Shown here: positions 18,714-28,678 of the stretch, in pieces
Numbering within the stretch: position 1 is the first letter of the stretch
Layout of the letters: each line of letters opens with the position of its first letter
From: Clostridia bacterium
Lineage (GTDB): Bacteria > Bacillota_A > Clostridia > Oscillospirales > CAG-272
DNA: 64,000 bases
Assembly: GCA_017445115.1 (NCBI GenBank)
Contig: JAFSUU010000087.1
Location: forward strand, 42,861 to 106,860
Direction: 5' to 3'
Notes under the pieces: model-generated
Told to the model about the DNA's origin: nothing
Databases searched by the model: none
The model's input: the letters and a program-made list of their open reading frames with translations, nothing else
Translations under genes and position numbers: made by a program

Positions 18714-20627
18714 TTATTCTTCTTCTTTTTTCAGACGTCTGCGTTTGACCGTGAGATAGATCGTGAGGACGGTTATGTCAGCCGGGCTGACGCCGGAGAT
18801 CCTCGACGCCTGTCCTATCGACGACGGACGGATCTTTGATAATTTCTGTACGGCTTCGATCCGGAGCCCGCCGATCTTTTCGTAGTCAATATCGTCCGGT
18901 ATCCTTTTTTCTTCAAGACGTTCGAGCTTTTTCGCATCGTCTATCTGACGTTTAACGTAGCCCTCGTATTTGATCTCGGTCTGCACCGAAAGCGCGGCGG
19001 AACGCGATATATCCGGCCTTTCCAGATCTACCGGGGCGAGGTCGTCGTATTCAAGCTCAGGGCGGCGGATAAGCTCCGCTATCTTCGCGCCTGTCGTGAT
19101 GGGCGTTCCTCCCGCGGCGCACAGTATCTCGTTGACTGCGGCGCACGGAGGGAGCGTCGTCGTTTTGCACCGCGCCGTCTCGTCTTCGACGATGCGCTTT
19201 CGCTCAAGATATTCCGCGTAGCGGCGGTCGTCTATAAGTCCTGCGGCTCTTCCGTATTCGGCGAGTCTTCTTTCCGCGTTGTCCTGGCGGAGAAGCAGTC
19301 TGTATTCGGAGCGCGAGGTCATAATTCTGTACGGCTCCGCGGTCCCTTTCGTTACGAGGTCGTCGATCAGTGTTCCGATGTACGACGAATATCTCGGAAG
19401 GATCATCGGCGGTCTGCCCGAGACTTCAGCCGCGGCGTTGATGCCGGCGACAAGTCCCTGGCACGCGGCTTCCTCGTATCCGGACGATCCGTTAAACTGT
19501 CCGGCTCCGAAGAGGCCCGAGATGTTTTTGAATTCAAGAGTCGGAAGAAGTTCCGTCGGATCCACGCAGTCGTATTCGATTGCGTATGCGAATCTCATTA
19601 TTTCCGCGTTTTCAAACCCGTGCAGAGTGTGCAGCATTTCATACTGAACTTCGGCAGGGAGAGAAGACGAAAAGCCCTGAAGATATATCTCGTCCGTGTT
19701 TTTGCCCATCGGTTCGACAAAGAGCTGATGACGCTCCTTGTCGCGGAATCTGACCACCTTATCCTCAATGCTCGGGCAATATCTCGGACCGGTGCCGTGT
19801 ATCGCGCCGGAAAACAGAGGCGAAAGGTGTATGTTGTTCAGTATCGTCTCGTGGGTTTTTTCGTTCGTGTAAACTATGTGGCAGGGGATCTGCTCAATAC
19901 TGTTCAGCTTTTTTTCGTCCGTCCGTACCGAAAACGGCGTGATATAATCTTCGCCGTTTTGAATTTCAAGAACGGAAAAATCGATCGATCTGCGGTGGAT
20001 CCTGGGCGGCGTTCCGGTTTTGAATCTTTGAAGTCTGACGCCGTATTTTTCAAGAGAAGCGGTAAGTCCTTCCGCCGGGAGCATTCCGTCGGGTCCCGAG
20101 CGCCGCTTTACCGCGCCGACGTGAGTGGTGCCTCCGAGATAAGTTCCGGTCGAGATCACGACCGCGGACGCAAGATATTCTCCGCCGGGAGAAGCGATAA
20201 CTCCGCGTATTACTCTCTTGCCTTTTGTTTCTTCGACGATAAGCTCTGTGACCTCTCCCTGTATAAGGTAGAGATTGTCTGTCGCCTCAAGCGTCTTTTT
20301 CATCTGAGCCGAGTATGCGCGTCTGTCCGCCTGAACTCTCTTGGAGCGCACCGCGGCTCCTTTGCCGGTGTTGAGAGTTCTCGACTGAAGCGTGACGAGG
20401 TCGGCGGCGTATCCCATTTCTCCGCCGAGCGCGTCTATCTCAAAGACGAGGTGCCCTTTTCCCGTGCCTCCGATAGAAGGGTTGCACGGCATATTTGAGA
20501 CGGCGTCAAGCGAGGTGGTGAAGAGCGCTGTCGAAAGTCCGACTCTCGCCGAGGCGAGCGCCGCTTCGACTCCCGCGTGTCCCGCGCCGACTACAATGAC
20601 GTCGTATTTTTTCGTGTCGGTTGTCAT
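18714..20627 (-). CDS. mnmG: tRNA uridine-5-carboxymethylaminomethyl modification enzyme
   Basis: The FAD subunit of MnmEG, which modifies U34 of tRNAs. 637 residues. FAD-binding VVGAGHAGVEAA comes near the start, then the PCNPSIGGTGKGHL signature, TGTYLGG, and a C-terminal helical domain with YEGYVKRQ. ATG at 20627 is chosen for the GGAG ribosome site; an in-frame start 84 nt upstream would reach into the preceding gene's 3' end. Confidence 0.96.
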   Translation of the reverse strand: MTTDTKKYDVIVVGAGHAGVEAALASARVGLSTALFTTSLDAVSNMPCNPSIGGTGKGHLVFEIDALGGEMGYAADLVTLQSRTLNTGKGAAVRSKRVQADRRAYSAQMKKTLEATDNLYLIQGEVTELIVEETKGKRVIRGVIASPGGEYLASAVVISTGTYLGGTTHVGAVKRRSGPDGMLPAEGLTASLEKYGVRLQRFKTGTPPRIHRRSIDFSVLEIQNGEDYITPFSVRTDEKKLNSIEQIPCHIVYTNEKTHETILNNIHLSPLFSGAIHGTGPRYCPSIEDKVVRFRDKERHQLFVEPMGKNTDEIYLQGFSSSLPAEVQYEMLHTLHGFENAEIMRFAYAIEYDCVDPTELLPTLEFKNISGLFGAGQFNGSSGYEEAACQGLVAGINAAAEVSGRPPMILPRYSSYIGTLIDDLVTKGTAEPYRIMTSRSEYRLLLRQDNAERRLAEYGRAAGLIDDRRYAEYLERKRIVEDETARCKTTTLPPCAAVNEILCAAGGTPITTGAKIAELIRRPELEYDDLAPVDLERPDISRSAALSVQTEIKYEGYVKRQIDDAKKLERLEEKRIPDDIDYEKIGGLRIEAVQKLSKIRPSSIGQASRISGVSPADITVLTIYLTVKRRRLKKEEE

Positions 20628-20655
20628 TTGTGATCTCCGTATAATTCGAACGGTA

Positions 20656-22557
20656 TTATTTAGTGAAAACACCGAAAAGTTCCCAGCCGCCGGTGTACGA
20701 ATAAGCGGCAATAAGACCGTCGGATCTGCATGAAACGTAGCTGTATTTAAACGGCAGAATCAGGTGGCCGTCTGTGTTTACGGCTCCCACGTTGCCTTCT
20801 TCGTCGGTCAGCACTCCGATGCCGCCGTGAAACGCAGACGCGGATTTGTATGTCGGCTCAACGATCCACGTGCCGTCTGTACGGAAATATCCGTACTTTC
20901 CGTTTTTCTCGAGTGTAACGACTCCGTCGGCGTAGCCCTTTATCGTGTATCCCGCGGGGATCTGCAGTTCCGTGCCGTAAACATTTACGAGAACGTCAAC
21001 GTCCGACTGGATGCGCATATCTCCGTATTCATCGAGCTGAAATTTATCGTACGTGATCTTTCTGAGTCTCAGATAGCCGTTGTCGTAATAGAGGTGACCG
21101 ACGCTGTCCTCCCCTTTTGAAAGAGGGAGAAGAAATCTGTCGCTGCAGAAGGAATCCGTCTCGGGATCGACGTATTTTTTCCTCGGGGTAAACATCACGT
21201 ATCCCGTTGTATTGATCACGCGAAGTTCCTCTGCTTCATATTTTGGTTCTTCGTCAACATCGCGTGTGACGACGGTGGCATAACCTTCGTTGTAGTTGTA
21301 CGCGGCGAGGTACGGAAGGACTTCCGAGGTGTGATATATATCCTCGGGCGTGGTCTTTGACTCGCGCGCCGCCCTCTTTTCGGCGTCCGAAAGAAGCGAG
21401 AACGCTTTTTCGGCATCGACGATCGCCTGAACGTCGGGTACGTCGTAGTCATAAGGCGAATAATAATTCCAGTTCATGAAATTCACGAGTGCGGACTTTC
21501 CGTCGAGGAAAGTGGAGTATTTTGGCGACATTATCCCGATGCGGTAACGGTATGATCCAGGAGTGCCGTATGACGCGGGGAAGTCGAAATTCAGTCCTCT
21601 TCCGTCGCGCTCTTCAACGTAGTCGACCCACGTGAAATATCTGCCGCCGTAACCGAGCGCATAGTAGTTCTTTCCGGTAAGGTACGTCCCTTTCAGCGTG
21701 TATTCCGGTTCTCCCGACGCGCCGACGGTCTCACCGCTCGGTACCGACGCCCAGTATTTATATGTGGTGTAGAACAGTGGGCGTCCGTACTCGTCACGCG
21801 CGAACGCGGGCATATACGATTCGTCGTATTCCATAAGGACGGAACCGTCCCGGTCGATTATATACAGATTTTTGCCGCAGTCGTCGTAAATGATATATCC
21901 CATGTAGAGATATACTGCCGGACGGTCGACGGTCTTCGAGGTCTCTTCGGCAGAAGAAGGTTCGCCGTTGTCGGGTGTAGTTACGCTCCACGCGCGGGTC
22001 TTCATTTTTCGGTATGAGAACTCATCCGGAAAATCGAAAGAAAACGTGATCCTTCCGAGTTCGCTCGACGCGGGATCGTAATCCCTGTCGGTGATATAAT
22101 ATCCTTCGGCTTCAAGCTCTTCTCTCGTCCGGTAAACGTGATTGCGGGAGACGCCGTCGAGTCCGCGGTGACCGCTTCTTATCTCTATCGTGATGCTGCT
22201 GACCGTGTCCGGGGTTTTGTTCTGATCTTTTTTCGGAGGATCGTCGGGATCGGCGGAGGAGCGGTTGCCGCCCTGCGCCGGTTCTTCAACGTCAAACCAG
22301 ATGGAATAGAATTTTTGGGCGTTGTCTTTCCACGCGTCCGGCCTTTCGATGAACGAGACGTCGAACACGCCGAGATAATACAGCGAAAATACGATCAGTA
22401 CGGCGAGAAGTATCAGCGCGCCTGCTCTGCCGCGGTACGCCCTCTTTTCTTTCTTCTCCGCAAAAAACCAGCGGTGAAGAAGACCTTCTTTGCGGGAATT
22501 CTTTTCCGGCGCAGAGGGCGATGAGATATTCGGTTTTTCAAAAGGATCATTTTTCAT
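20656..22557 (-). CDS. WG-repeat protein with N-terminal membrane anchor
   Basis: A 633-residue protein with a charged cytoplasmic start (1-43), one TM helix (about 45-66) and a large extracytoplasmic part. A Pro/Asp-rich linker (about 95-120) follows, then a beta-rich, tyrosine-rich region and C-terminal WG-type repeats (NGKYGYFRTDGTWIVEPTY, EGNVGAVNTDGHLILPFKY). WG repeats form beta-propeller-like surfaces in proteins of mostly unknown role. Not assigned to a function. Confidence 0.8.
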   Translation of the reverse strand: MKNDPFEKPNISSPSAPEKNSRKEGLLHRWFFAEKKEKRAYRGRAGALILLAVLIVFSLYYLGVFDVSFIERPDAWKDNAQKFYSIWFDVEEPAQGGNRSSADPDDPPKKDQNKTPDTVSSITIEIRSGHRGLDGVSRNHVYRTREELEAEGYYITDRDYDPASSELGRITFSFDFPDEFSYRKMKTRAWSVTTPDNGEPSSAEETSKTVDRPAVYLYMGYIIYDDCGKNLYIIDRDGSVLMEYDESYMPAFARDEYGRPLFYTTYKYWASVPSGETVGASGEPEYTLKGTYLTGKNYYALGYGGRYFTWVDYVEERDGRGLNFDFPASYGTPGSYRYRIGIMSPKYSTFLDGKSALVNFMNWNYYSPYDYDVPDVQAIVDAEKAFSLLSDAEKRAARESKTTPEDIYHTSEVLPYLAAYNYNEGYATVVTRDVDEEPKYEAEELRVINTTGYVMFTPRKKYVDPETDSFCSDRFLLPLSKGEDSVGHLYYDNGYLRLRKITYDKFQLDEYGDMRIQSDVDVLVNVYGTELQIPAGYTIKGYADGVVTLEKNGKYGYFRTDGTWIVEPTYKSASAFHGGIGVLTDEEGNVGAVNTDGHLILPFKYSYVSCRSDGLIAAYSYTGGWELFGVFTK

Positions 22558-22674
22558 AGCTCACCCTCGCCGGGATCCGGCATATCGGTCATAGGTTTAC
22601 GTCTATATTATACACCATATATTATAAGATCGGTGATAATAGTTGAATTTTTACGAAATAATTGAAGTTTTGAG

Positions 22675-23157
22675 TCATTTGTGATATTTTGCGCCGGCGA
22701 GGATCGACATACAGCGGTATACCGTTTCGTACAGCATCACTCGCGCGAGCTGGTGCGGAAAAGTGAGACGGGACATCGAGAGCTTTATATTTGCAATAGA
22801 CTTGACTTTATCGGAAAGGCCGTACGATGATCCGATAATAAAGCATATTTCACTGATGCCGCCTGACGACGCCGAGTCGATCTTTGACGCGAGCGCTTCC
22901 GAGGAAAACTCCTGCCCTTCGACGCAGAGCGGAACGATCAGCGCGCGCTTCGGAACCTCGGAGATTATTCGCTCCGCTTCCGCGTCCAACGCGCGGCGGA
23001 TATCTGTATCTGACGGCGCGTTCGGCAGACGTTCTTCTTTCAAACACACTTCGGTAAGCGCGACGCTTCCCGTCAGCCTTTTTTTGTATTCGTCGCAAGC
23101 CGCCTTCCAGTGCGGCTCGGAGAGTTGGCCGACGGCGATAATTTTTACTTTAAGCAT
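22675..23157 (-). CDS. rlmH: 23S rRNA (pseudouridine-1915-N3)-methyltransferase
   Basis: A 160-residue SPOUT methyltransferase starting MLKVKIIAVGQL. It has the knot motif FIIGSSYGLSD and the family-typical C-terminus ending GAKYHK. It modifies Psi1915 in helix 69 of 23S rRNA. Overlaps the 3' end of the metallohydrolase gene by 13 nt. Confidence 0.95.
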   Translation of the reverse strand: MLKVKIIAVGQLSEPHWKAACDEYKKRLTGSVALTEVCLKEERLPNAPSDTDIRRALDAEAERIISEVPKRALIVPLCVEGQEFSSEALASKIDSASSGGISEICFIIGSSYGLSDKVKSIANIKLSMSRLTFPHQLARVMLYETVYRCMSILAGAKYHK

Positions 23158-23960
23158 AGCAGCTCCTGATTCTTTTCCGGCACAGCGCCGTCCGGAAGAC
23201 TGACCGGCTCTCTGCGGTCGGCTACGATGATCTGTCTGTCGGCGAAGCCGGCTTCATCAAGCGCCGATCTGACCTTTGAATACGCCGCGGACGGCAGATT
23301 GTTCTCCTCTGAAAGATGCGCCAGCGCGAACACTTCAACTCCGGCGGACGCGAGACGGCACGCAAGCGCCGCAGCATCTTCGTTCGGCAGATGTCCTCTC
23401 GGTGAAAAGATCCTCTTTTTCAAAAACTCCGGGTATCTTCCGGTCATAAGCATTCCGACGTCGTGATTCGCTTCGATGATGACTCTGCGGCAGACGGAAA
23501 GATTCGAGATCGCATCGTCAGTGACGTGTCCCATGTCGGTCGCGATGCCGAGACGGTCGCCGTCCTCGTCCGCTATGATATAGCCGACGTGCGCCGCGCT
23601 GTCGTGAGGAAGCGGAAAAGAAGTGATCTCAAGCGATCCGACTTTTACCGAATACTCAACGGGATGTATCGTCAGACCGGTCATGGCGCCGCGCTCCGAT
23701 TCGAGCTTTTTCGCGCTCGGCTCGGTCATGTGGACCGGGATATGATACTTTGACAGTATTACTCCGAGCGCAGAAGTGTGATCGGTGTGCTCGTGAGTTA
23801 TAAAGATCGCGTCGATCTCGCAAAGCTCGGTACCGAGCGAGCGAAGAGACGTCGAGATCGTCCTTGCGCTCTTCCCGCAGTCGATAAGTATATTTGTATT
23901 ATTGTTTCGGATCAGCGTGCAGTTCCCGCTGCTTCCGGAAAACAGAATATCTGCTCTCAT
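23145..23960 (-). CDS. MBL-fold metallohydrolase, WalJ/YycJ-like
   Basis: A 271-residue metallo-beta-lactamase-fold protein starting MRADILFSGSSGNCTLI. Metal ligands are visible in THEHTDH, LPHDSAAHVG, IATDMGH and LAHLSEENN. YycJ/WalJ proteins are implicated in cell-wall and division control or as nucleases. ATG at 23960 overlaps the rimO stop by one base (TGATG) and replaces a much longer non-conserved N-terminus. Confidence 0.9.
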   Translation of the reverse strand: MRADILFSGSSGNCTLIRNNNTNILIDCGKSARTISTSLRSLGTELCEIDAIFITHEHTDHTSALGVILSKYHIPVHMTEPSAKKLESERGAMTGLTIHPVEYSVKVGSLEITSFPLPHDSAAHVGYIIADEDGDRLGIATDMGHVTDDAISNLSVCRRVIIEANHDVGMLMTGRYPEFLKKRIFSPRGHLPNEDAAALACRLASAGVEVFALAHLSEENNLPSAAYSKVRSALDEAGFADRQIIVADRREPVSLPDGAVPEKNQELLCLK

Positions 23961-25294
23961 CAAAACGCAGTCTCGCCCACAAGGTCGTAATCCATCGACT
24001 CGGTTATTTTTACTTCGACGAACTCGCCCGGCGTGAATTTCGTACCGGCGGGGGAGGTGAAAAATACTTTTCCGTCGACGTCCGGTGCGTCCATATAGGA
24101 GCGTCCGACGTAAGCTTCGCTCACGTCGTCGTAGCTTTCGCAAAGGACCGTGAGCGTCTTGCCGACGTTGCTCTTTCCGAACTCTTCGCTGACGGTGAGC
24201 TGATGGCGCATAAGAATATCGTATCTGTCCTGCTTGACCTGCTCGCCTATCTGATCTTCAAAGTCGTACGCGGGCGTGTCTTCTTCTCTGGAATACGGGA
24301 ACGCGCCGAAACGCTCGAATTTCGCGTCGAGCACAAACCGACAAAGCTCTTCAAAATCTTCTTCGCGCTCTCCCGGAAAGCCGACGATCGCGGTCGTACG
24401 GATGACGGCGTCGGGGACTGCGGCGCGGATGCGCGCTATGGCGTCCTTTATGCAGGCGGAATCTCCGTGGCGGTTCATCGCCTTCAACACGGAGTCCGAA
24501 ATGTGCTGGATCGGCATATCAACGTAGTGAAGGAGCCTCGGATTGGTTCTCATCTCTTCGATGAATTCGTCCGTTATCTTGTCGGGATAGCAGTAAAGAA
24601 CTCTGATCCACGGTATCGAAGTCTCGCGGCAGATCCTTCTTATCAGCTCCGGGAGCATATATTTCCCGTAAACGTCGATCCCGTAGCAGGTCGTGTCCTG
24701 ACCGATGAGGTCGAGTTCTTTTATGCCGAGTTTTTCGAGATCCTTCGCCTCGGCGACGAGAGATTCTATCGTTCTCGAGCGGAAGTTGCCTCTTATCCTC
24801 GGTATCGCGCAATAGGTGCACCTGTTCCTGCATCCCTCGGATATCTTGAGATACGCGAAAGCGTCTCCGGTCGTGACGACACGGTCGCCGCCGAAATCAA
24901 TGCTTTCCTGATCCTTGAATTCGATGAATTTTTCGCCGCGAAGCACCGCTTCGACAGCGTCAACGATGCTGTGTATGCTCCCCGTTCCGAGAACGGCGTC
25001 GACTTCCGGCATCTCCTTCGCGACTTCTTCGCGGTATCTTTCCGCAAGGCATCCGGTCACGATCAGCGCTTTAAGCGAGCGGTTTTTCTTTAACCAGGCG
25101 ACGTCGAGAATGTTGTCTATCGCCTCTTTTTTTGCGCTTTCGATAAAACCGCAGGTGTTTATTATCACCACGTCGGCTTCGGTCTCGTCCGCGGTCACTT
25201 CATATCCCGCTTCTGCGACGTGGTGAAGCATTATCTCGGTGTCGACGAGGTTCTTCGCGCATCCGAGTGAAACAAATCCTATTTTAACGCCCAT
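23960..25294 (-). CDS. rimO: Ribosomal protein uS12 methylthiotransferase
   Basis: Radical-SAM enzyme that methylthiolates Asp of uS12. 444 residues. The N-terminal UPF0004 domain has GCAKN, NTCGFI and GCLAER cysteines, then the radical-SAM CxxxCxxC (CRNRCTYC) and a C-terminal TRAM domain. Ends in DLVGE, as typical for RimO rather than MiaB. Confidence 0.94.
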   Translation of the reverse strand: MGVKIGFVSLGCAKNLVDTEIMLHHVAEAGYEVTADETEADVVIINTCGFIESAKKEAIDNILDVAWLKKNRSLKALIVTGCLAERYREEVAKEMPEVDAVLGTGSIHSIVDAVEAVLRGEKFIEFKDQESIDFGGDRVVTTGDAFAYLKISEGCRNRCTYCAIPRIRGNFRSRTIESLVAEAKDLEKLGIKELDLIGQDTTCYGIDVYGKYMLPELIRRICRETSIPWIRVLYCYPDKITDEFIEEMRTNPRLLHYVDMPIQHISDSVLKAMNRHGDSACIKDAIARIRAAVPDAVIRTTAIVGFPGEREEDFEELCRFVLDAKFERFGAFPYSREEDTPAYDFEDQIGEQVKQDRYDILMRHQLTVSEEFGKSNVGKTLTVLCESYDDVSEAYVGRSYMDAPDVDGKVFFTSPAGTKFTPGEFVEVKITESMDYDLVGETAF

Positions 25295-25322
25295 TTTTTC
25301 CTCTTTTTCGTATGTATGCTTG

Positions 25323-25961
25323 TCAATCGTTATCGTTTTCTTTTTCCGAAAGCGCCGTCCTGACGTCCGAGGGGTCGTGACCGAGCCTGATCAGCGCGGA
25401 CACGAGCTTTTTGTATTCCGCCTCGTCAAGAGAGCCGCCAGCCTTTTTGTCTATGACCTTTAAAAGTGCGGCTCGGTATTCTTCGCCCTTGACACTTCTT
25501 GCGGCGTCGTCGGCGACGTTTGCGGGATATCCCTTCGATACGAGGTACGCGGAGATCCGGCGGCGTCCCCAGAACTTCGTCCTGACGGCGACGTCAGCTA
25601 TCCGCTTTGCCTGCGACGTCTCATCGATATAATGGCGCTTAACGACGTAATCCGCGGCGTCTTCCGCAAGGGATCGCGAAAATTTGTATTTGAAACGGAG
25701 CTTGTCCGTCAGCGCGCGGCGGCTCATACTCGAATATGAAAGCGCGTCCAACGCTTTTGAAACTGCGGCGGTGAGATCGGACGCGTGCGACAGAGCGAAA
25801 AGTTCTTCGTCGCCGATGAGGTCGCCGTCTTCTATTCCGAGGGGTTTGAAGAATTCTTTTGCGACGCTGTATTTTTCAGTCATTCCGTCCGCGCTTTCCA
25901 CTGTGACGGAAAGCTGTCCGGCAAGCGGCGCAACTTCTTTTACTCTGTACGTCTCGTTCAT
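25323..25961 (-). CDS. recX: Recombination regulator RecX
   Basis: A 212-residue helical protein with three-helix RecX repeats (SSMSRRALTDKLRFKYKFS, FWGRRRISAYLVSKGYP). RecX modulates RecA filaments. ATG at 25961 overlaps the recF stop by 4 nt (ATGA), giving a recF-recX pair downstream of recA. It ends 28 nt before rimO. Confidence 0.85.
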   Translation of the reverse strand: MNETYRVKEVAPLAGQLSVTVESADGMTEKYSVAKEFFKPLGIEDGDLIGDEELFALSHASDLTAAVSKALDALSYSSMSRRALTDKLRFKYKFSRSLAEDAADYVVKRHYIDETSQAKRIADVAVRTKFWGRRRISAYLVSKGYPANVADDAARSVKGEEYRAALLKVIDKKAGGSLDEAEYKKLVSALIRLGHDPSDVRTALSEKENDND

Positions 25962-27160
25962 AATTTCGATATCCTTCCGTCCTCTACGTGAAGAAGGGAG
26001 ACGTCGTGATTTGTGCCGCCGAAAAGCTCGGGTTCGCACGACGTAACGATGATCTGTCTGTCTCCGAGCGAGCCGAGTACGAAGTCGCGGCGGTCTCCGT
26101 CAAGCTCCGACAAAACGTCGTCGAGAAGGATGACGGGTTCCTCTCCGCCGATCGAGAAAGAGAGCGCTCCCTCGGAGAGCTTCATCGTGAGCGCAAGGCT
26201 TCTCATCTGCCCTTGTGACGCGAACACTTTTGCGTCGCGGCCGTTCAGCTTTATTTTTATGTCGTCTTTATGAGGTCCCCACATAGTCGAACCGTGGCGT
26301 ATTTCGCGCTCAAGGTCAAAGAGGAGCTTTTCTTTGAGACAGTCGGGAGATATTTCCGCCTGTCCGAAGCCCGCGGGCGTTCCCGCTTCGATCTCTCCGC
26401 GTTCGATTTCCGATTCGTCTTCCTCGGGATCTCCCGCTTTTCGACCTGTTTTTTTAATTGAGTGGCTCGAATAAGAGAGAGACGGTTTCTCGGCGCCGCC
26501 CGTCATTTCGGAGAACAGCTTTTCCATCTCCGCGGAGAGCATCGACATGTATTCGAATCTGTATGACGAGATCCTCGACGCGGCGCGCGACATCTGTTCC
26601 GCGAAAGTTTCCCAGAGCTCTGCGGGAGATTCCTCGCCCTTCGCCGCGGCTTTCAGCGCGGCGTTGCGCTCCGCGAGAAGTTTTTTATATTCTGACAGCT
26701 TCGTCATATATTCTTTTGAAAGCTGTGAGATCGCAATGTCGAGAAACGAGCGTCTTGCCGTCGGGGATCCGTTTACGAGCGAGAGATGAGCGGGGCAGAA
26801 AAGCACCGCGCGGAAAGAACCGATCATCTCGCCTACGCCGGAGATCGGAGCGCCGTTTCTGAAAACTCTCTTTTTCATATTCTCGTCCGCCGGGATGACG
26901 ACTTCGAGGGACGTGTCGTATTCGGACGACGAGCCGCGGCATTTTATGCCGAAGCGCGTAAAATCGCTGCCGAACATGACCGCGTCGCGATCCTTCGCGC
27001 CTCTGAAGGAGCGGCCTCTTGCAAAATAATACACCGCTTCAAGCACGTTCGATTTTCCTTGCGCGTTCTTTCCCCACAGCACGTTTATACCGTCGGAGAA
27101 TTCGATTTTTTCATCCCTGATATTTCTGAAATTTGTAAGTTCTATCTCGCGGCACTTCAC
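25958..27160 (-). CDS. recF: DNA replication and repair protein RecF
   Basis: A 400-residue SMC-like ATPase that loads RecA at gaps. It starts with the RecF signature NFRNIRDEKIEFSDGINVLWGKNAQGKSN (Walker A) and ends with SEGALSF and the VILLDDVLSELD Walker B/D-loop. A charged insertion (DPEEDESEIERGEIE) near residue 250 is unusual. In most Bacillota recF lies in the dnaA-dnaN-recF-gyrB cluster; here it follows recA. Confidence 0.95.
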   Translation of the reverse strand: MKCREIELTNFRNIRDEKIEFSDGINVLWGKNAQGKSNVLEAVYYFARGRSFRGAKDRDAVMFGSDFTRFGIKCRGSSSEYDTSLEVVIPADENMKKRVFRNGAPISGVGEMIGSFRAVLFCPAHLSLVNGSPTARRSFLDIAISQLSKEYMTKLSEYKKLLAERNAALKAAAKGEESPAELWETFAEQMSRAASRISSYRFEYMSMLSAEMEKLFSEMTGGAEKPSLSYSSHSIKKTGRKAGDPEEDESEIERGEIEAGTPAGFGQAEISPDCLKEKLLFDLEREIRHGSTMWGPHKDDIKIKLNGRDAKVFASQGQMRSLALTMKLSEGALSFSIGGEEPVILLDDVLSELDGDRRDFVLGSLGDRQIIVTSCEPELFGGTNHDVSLLHVEDGRISKL

Positions 27161-27218
27161 GGCGTCGCCCCTCCTTTCCGCTTTTTTGAAGTTTTTGCCT
27201 TCGCCTTATAAAAAGCCC

Positions 27219-27250
27219 AAAAGCATAACCCGGAATCGGGTTATGCTTTT
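27219..27250. terminator. Bidirectional terminator between recA and recF
   Basis: AAAAGCATAACCCG pairs with CGGGTTATGCTTTT. On the minus strand a second T-run (CTTTTT) follows. Confidence 0.85.
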
Positions 27251-27260
27251 ATTATTCGGT

Positions 27261-28376
27261 TTATTCGTCGTCCTCAAGTCCGAGCAGGCGGAGATCGATA
27301 TCGTCTTCCGTCTCCTCGGGGATATCCGGTGCCGCCGCGTCTCCCGCGGCGAGAAGATCTTTGATCTTCTGCTCGACCTCCGCGAGGAGATCCGGGTTAT
27401 CCTCAATATACTTTTTGGCGTTGTCTTTACCCTGCGCTATGCGCTCTCCGTTGTAGTAGAACCACGAGCCGCTCTTTTCTATGATCCCGAGCTCCATTCC
27501 CATGTCTACTATTTCGCCGGATTTTGAGATGCCCTTGCCGAAGATCATCTCGAATTCGGCGACCTTGAAAGGAGGCGCGACTTTGTTCTTCACGATCTTG
27601 CACTTAACCTTCGTTCCGTACGGGACAGCGCCGTTCTTCAGCGTATCGCTCTTTCTGACGTCGATCCTGACGGAAGCGTAGAACTTCAGCGCGCGGCCGC
27701 CGGTCGTCGTCTCGGGGTTGCCGTACATTACGCCGACTTTTTCGCGGAGCTGGTTGATGAAGATAACGATGCAGTTGGTGTTCGAGATAACGCCGGAGAG
27801 TTTTCTCAGCGCCTGGGACATCAGTCTCGCCTGAAGACCGACGTGGGACGCGCCCATGTCTCCCTCAAGCTCCTGCTGCGGAACGAGCGCGGCAACGGAG
27901 TCGATGACGATTATGTCAATCGCGCCGGATCTGACGAGCGCTTCGCAGATCTCGAGCGCCTGCTCTCCGCTGTCCGGCTGAGAGACGAGAAGCTCGTCGA
28001 TGTTGACTCCGAGGTTCTTAGCGTAGACCGGATCGAGCGCGTGCTCCGCGTCGATGAACGCCGCCTCTCCTCCGAGCTTCTGTACTTCCGCGATAGTGTG
28101 AAGAGCTATCGTCGTTTTACCGGACGATTCGGGGCCGAAAATCTCGACGATACGTCCTTTGGGAAGCCCGCCGATGCCGAGCGCCATATCAAGACCGATA
28201 GAACCGGTCGATACCGCGCTGACTGTCAGATCTGCACCTTCTCCCATCTTTATGACGGTACCTTTGCCGTAGCTGCGTTCAAGTTGAGAAATAGCCGATT
28301 CAAGCGCCTTTTTCTTCGCGGCCTTGTCTTCCGGCGCGGACGCTTTTTCTATTTTCTTTTTTGTAGCTGCCATCAT
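27261..28376 (-). CDS. recA: Recombinase A
   Basis: A 371-residue RecA with Walker [10 protein letters not shown], the L1/L2 DNA loops ([21 protein letters not shown] region, [21 protein letters not shown] region) and the acidic C-terminus [14 protein letters not shown]. Ribosome site AAGGGG. Two ATGs in tandem at 28376 and 28373. A good promoter and a LexA box lie upstream. Confidence 0.97.
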   Translation of the reverse strand: MMAATKKKIEKASAPEDKAAKKKALESAISQLERSYGKGTVIKMGEGADLTVSAVSTGSIGLDMALGIGGLPKGRIVEIFGPESSGKTTIALHTIAEVQKLGGEAAFIDAEHALDPVYAKNLGVNIDELLVSQPDSGEQALEICEALVRSGAIDIIVIDSVAALVPQQELEGDMGASHVGLQARLMSQALRKLSGVISNTNCIVIFINQLREKVGVMYGNPETTTGGRALKFYASVRIDVRKSDTLKNGAVPYGTKVKCKIVKNKVAPPFKVAEFEMIFGKGISKSGEIVDMGMELGIIEKSGSWFYYNGERIAQGKDNAKKYIEDNPDLLAEVEQKIKDLLAAGDAAAPDIPEETEDDIDLRLLGLEDDE

Positions 28377-28415
28377 TGACCCCTTATGTTATATATTAAT
28401 TTAACTTACTGATTA

Positions 28416-28444
28416 ATTATAATATATATCAACGTCAAAGTCAA
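28416..28444 (-). promoter_or_regulatory. sigma-A promoter of recA
   Basis: Minus-strand TTGACT (28444-28439), 17 nt, TATAAT (28421-28416). Confidence 0.8.
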
Positions 28445-28463
28445 TAGGTTTTTGGAAAAAATC

Positions 28464-28475
28464 GAACATTTGTTC
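28464..28475. promoter_or_regulatory. LexA (SOS) operator upstream of recA
   Basis: GAAC-ATTT-GTTC matches the Gram-positive LexA box GAAC-N4-GTTC exactly. It lies about 20 nt upstream of the recA -35 box. Confidence 0.8.
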
Positions 28476-28678
28476 ACTATTTATATTAATGATAGTTTTT
28501 GAAAAGTGTTATATTGTTTCGCCGATTTATTGAATATCATGTACTCATATAATTCTGTCGGCGCGGGCAAATATCAACGATCGCTTGAATATAAAACAAT
28601 GAATTGATAATTGTGTTTTCAGGTATATATGATATAATTTAGTTAAACCGGCGAGATAAAAATACGGGAGGTGCATTT